From Saprospiraceae bacterium (GTDB taxonomy: Bacteria; Bacteroidota; Bacteroidia; Chitinophagales; Saprospiraceae), in contig JALVCY010000503.1 in NCBI GenBank assembly GCA_027009605.1, positions 1-8,754 of the forward strand: a stretch of 8,754 bases of DNA, read 5' to 3'. Positions 7,303 through 8,754 of this stretch are shown here, in pieces; the first letter of the stretch is position 1, and every line of letters starts with the position of its first letter. The notes under the pieces were generated by a model. It had not been told where the DNA came from. It was given only the letters and a program-made list of their open reading frames with translations, and searched no databases. The position numbers and the translations under genes are program-made.

Positions 7303-7441
7303 TATATTGGTGTTTGGGTTCAATTGCTGCTGCGCAGCGTTCAGAAGCCTTCGGCGTTCAAATGTGCTTCGCACGTTCAAGTGCCTTCGGCGTCCGCCTG
7401 CTGCCGGCAGGTTCTAGGAGCAAGGGTTCTTAGCTGCCTTC

Positions 7442-7473
7442 CCGTTATGCCGCTACACCGTTATACCGTTATT
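7442..7473 (+). repeat. 8-bp tandem array, CCGTTATA type, copy 4a
   Basis: There are four units: CCGTTATG, CCGCTACA, CCGTTATA and CCGTTATT. A second cluster of the same family (CCGATACA, CCGTTATA, CCGTTGGT) lies at 7561-7584 in the same orientation. Confidence 0.88.
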
Positions 7474-7514
7474 TGCCTTCGGGCGTTCAAGTAGCAAGAT
7501 CTCTTACCTGCCTT

Positions 7515-7549
7515 CCTTTCACCTTTGACCCTTAACCCTTGACCTTTAA
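7515..7549 (+). repeat. 7-bp tandem array, five CCYTTNA units
   Basis: The units are CCTTTCA, CCTTTGA, CCCTTAA, CCCTTGA and CCTTTAA, in perfect 7-bp register. Positions 3 and 6 vary and the rest is nearly fixed. It follows the second linker of composite copy 4. Confidence 0.85.
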
Positions 7550-7652
7550 TTGCTGCCTACCCGATACACCGTTATACCGTTGGTTGCCTTCGGGTACGTG
7601 AAGTGGTTAGGCTCTGTATTTTGAGCGAATACTTGAAAATCAATTGCTAGCT

Positions 7653-8087
7653 CTACTTTTTCAAATCATCTAATTGTCTTTGCAATTTATCGGCTTGCTC
7701 AAAATCTTCTTCTTCGATTGCTTTTTTGAGCAGATAATCAAGCCGGAATTCACTATCTTCGTCAGTCAGCAGTTCCATTCTCCGAACTTTAATCTCTGCC
7801 AATACCTCTTGGATATGCTTAAATACCGACATCGGAGTTAGTGCCAGACCTTCTAATCCTTTTGGTGCTTCCAAAGCCTCCGGCATAGCTTGGATTATTT
7901 CTTTTGTACTCTTTTCCAAACTTAGATACCTTGCTTCAAACATCTCCAAGTCTTCTAAGCTTTTAAAATCCTTTAGACTTTCTTTTAGTTGGCATGCCTG
8001 ACAGACATCATTTCTAGGGTTTCCTCCGGAAAGATTAATTCCCAGGATGTGAAGTTGACCGGTACGGCCACAGATTTTGCACTTCAT
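7653..8087 (-). CDS. Small zinc-finger protein with C-terminal UvrB/UvrC (UVR) motif
   Basis: The 144-residue protein starts MKCKICGRTG. Two CxxC pairs (C3/C6 and C29/C32) would bind one zinc ion. The middle is helical and acidic. The C-terminus (about 113-144, ending LLKKAIEEEDFEQADKLQRQ then LDDLKK) is a textbook UVR helical hairpin, as found in UvrB, UvrC, ClpC and McsA. CxxC fingers plus a UVR motif resemble McsA, the adaptor of the ClpC protease system, but the protein is shorter and no McsB or ClpC gene is near, so only a UVR-motif protein is claimed. The reading frame stays open upstream to a TTG at 8280-8282, but that extension is translated tandem repeat (THNSQLT-type) and is rejected. 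The ATG at 8085-8087 begins exactly at the first zinc-binding knuckle. Confidence 0.88.
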   Translation of the reverse strand: MKCKICGRTGQLHILGINLSGGNPRNDVCQACQLKESLKDFKSLEDLEMFEARYLSLEKSTKEIIQAMPEALEAPKGLEGLALTPMSVFKHIQEVLAEIKVRRMELLTDEDSEFRLDYLLKKAIEEEDFEQADKLQRQLDDLKK

Positions 8088-8149
8088 AATTAGGGGGTTT
8101 AAGTTTTCAAATATGTTTTGTTTTTGGCTCGAGGCCTTTTGGTGAATTT

Positions 8150-8275
8150 TGAGTGGTGAGTGGTGAGTGGTGAGTGGTGAGTAGTGAGTAGTGAGTTGTG
8201 AGTTGTGAGTAGTGAGTTGTGAGTTGTGAGTAGTGAGTTGTGAGTAGTGAGTAGTGAGTTGTGAGTTGTGAGTTA
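8150..8275 (-). repeat. Heptamer array of 18 units, CTCACNA on the minus strand
   Basis: Eighteen contiguous 7-bp units, TGAGTNG read on the plus strand, run without a single indel. Only the sixth base changes, in the order G x4, A x2, T x2, A, T x2, A, T, A x2, T x2. The last unit is TGAGTTA, and its TTA is the stop codon of the four-helix-bundle gene. Because 7 is not a multiple of 3, the array is open in a minus-strand frame and gives a false Ser/Thr/His-rich peptide extension to the UVR gene. A related array in opposite orientation lies at 8671-8740. Confidence 0.96.
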
Positions 8276-8647
8276 TCTGCAAAATTTTTCAGGGAAATTA
8301 ATCATAGCTATGAGCATCTTTCGCACTTCATCATACCCGCTCATTAATTTATCATAGGTTTGTTTATCGACATAATTGCAGGCTAATGAATAATCTAACC
8401 AATTTTCAGTCTCATATTCTTCACCTAGGGAATCAGTAAGTTTGCTGACAAAGTGCTTAACGTATTTCTTTCTTGCCCATGCTTCCGCCATGTTGGCAGT
8501 AACTGATCTTGATGACCTTCGTATCTGGTCAGTCAAAGAATATTTTTCTTCTTTAGGAAAAGATTTCGTTATTTCAAAAATATCCATAGAAATCTTAAAT
8601 GCTTTTTGATAAACAATTAAGTCTCTAAACCCATTAATAATAGCCAT
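8273..8647 (-). CDS. Four-helix-bundle protein (23S rRNA intervening-sequence / S23 type)
   Basis: The 124-residue protein has the family's typical length and landmarks: FRDLIVYQKAF near the start, FPKEEKYSLTDQIRRSS, VTANMAEAW, then FVSKL and a C-terminal helix ending near NFPEKF. The family was first noticed inside 23S rRNA intervening sequences, and relatives include the Avd accessory protein of diversity-generating retroelements. Here it is a free-standing gene with no rRNA or reverse transcriptase nearby, so its job is unknown. Basic residues suggest nucleic-acid binding by analogy. The ATG at 8645-8647 is preferred over an in-frame GTG at 8669-8671, which lies in the edge of a heptamer array. 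An AGGAG lies only three bases before this ATG, closer than usual. The gene is tightly framed by inverted heptamer arrays, and its stop codon is inside one. Confidence 0.9.
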   Translation of the reverse strand: MAIINGFRDLIVYQKAFKISMDIFEITKSFPKEEKYSLTDQIRRSSRSVTANMAEAWARKKYVKHFVSKLTDSLGEEYETENWLDYSLACNYVDKQTYDKLMSGYDEVRKMLIAMINFPEKFCR

Positions 8648-8670
8648 AAACTCCTTTTTAAATATAGACA

Positions 8671-8740
8671 CTCACCGCTCATCTCTCACTTCTCACTTCT
8701 CACTTCTCACCGCTCACCGCTCACAACTCACTTCTCAAAA
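8671..8740 (+). repeat. Heptamer array, CTCACNN type, about nine units plus a decayed one
   Basis: The units read CTCACCG, CTCATCT, CTCACTT x3, CTCACCG x2, CTCACAA, CTCACTT and a decayed CTCAAAA. The core CTCAC is constant except in the second and last units, and the two following bases vary. It lies 23 bp upstream of the four-helix-bundle ATG and is in inverted orientation to the array at 8150-8275. AACTCAG at 8744-8750 may be a further remnant, so the array could continue past the window edge. Confidence 0.92.
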
Positions 8741-8754
8741 AACAACTCAGCTAT

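Larger units (their letters stand above)
7318..7595 (+). repeat. Composite intergenic repeat, copy 4 (longest, partly duplicated)
   Basis: This occupies most of the 7241-7652 gap. The mini-hairpins are GCTGC/GCAGC (7326-7338), GCC/GGC (7347-7355), GTGC/GCAC (7364-7374), GCC/GGC (7383-7391) and CCTGC/GCAGG (7397-7411). The linker at 7415-7441 leads into a first 8-bp array (7442-7473). Another hairpin, CC/GG-GTTCA (7474-7489), is followed by a second linker (AGTAGCAAGATCTCTTACC), the CCYTTNA heptamers (7515-7549), TGCTGCCTACC, a second short 8-bp array (7561-7584) and a last decayed hairpin near 7585-7595. From 7596 to 7652 I see only a small GTATT/AATAC inverted repeat (7616-7632). No gene is credible here. 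Confidence 0.87.

Noticed and set aside
7231..7494. Plus-strand open frame of 87 codons upstream of the ATPase gene
   Set aside because: It overlaps the ATPase start and promoter region and then runs through composite repeat copy 4. The predicted peptide is translated repeat.
7616..7632. GTATT/AATAC inverted repeat after the UVR gene as a terminator
   Set aside because: It is a five-base-pair AT-rich stem without a following T-run on the minus strand, within chance expectation.
8273..8647. Diversity-generating retroelement, because the four-helix-bundle protein is related to Avd
   Set aside because: There is no reverse transcriptase, template repeat or variable repeat in the window, and the family is common as isolated genes.

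Overview
The window looks like chromosomal DNA from a member of the Bacteroidota. Saprospiraceae-like or a related environmental lineage is my guess, not a proof. The grounds are moderately AT-rich coding DNA with weak Shine-Dalgarno signals, candidate promoters of the TTTG / TAnnTTTG type, and gene families common in that phylum: a META-domain lipoprotein, an AAA/DUF4143 ATPase and a four-helix-bundle protein of the 23S rRNA intervening-sequence type. The intergenic spaces are packed with short tandem repeats.

Layout. One plus-strand gene at the left end (59-829) encodes a probable lipoprotein with two META domains. It is followed by a 165-bp imperfect palindrome (836-1000). Everything else is on the minus strand: a TPR/DUF1186 protein (1288-2832), a SNF2-family helicase (3100-5730), an AAA ATPase with a DUF4143 domain (5993-7240), a small zinc-finger/UVR-motif protein (7653-8087) and a four-helix-bundle protein (8273-8647). 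The five minus-strand genes are separated by about 185 to 410 bp, so they do not form a tight operon. Candidate promoters can be seen before the SNF2 gene and the ATPase gene. I see no functional pathway joining the genes.

The most unusual part lies between the genes. Four gaps (1024-1287, 2870-3078, 5823-5949, 7318-7595) carry the same composite repeat in the same orientation. It starts with tandem mini-hairpins whose stems differ in sequence but stay complementary, each followed by GTTCA. A conserved linker of the type AGGAGCAAGA...TTGGCTGCCT follows, and then an array of 8-bp CCGTTATA units or 7-bp CCYTTNA units. A different 7-bp family, CTCACNN, forms two arrays in inverted orientation on either side of the four-helix-bundle gene. 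All these repeats lie just beyond the stop codon of a minus-strand gene and stop short of the next gene's promoter region. The composite mini-hairpin element is the best candidate here for something undescribed. Its function is unknown, and whether it is mobile, structural or a by-product of replication cannot be decided from one window.
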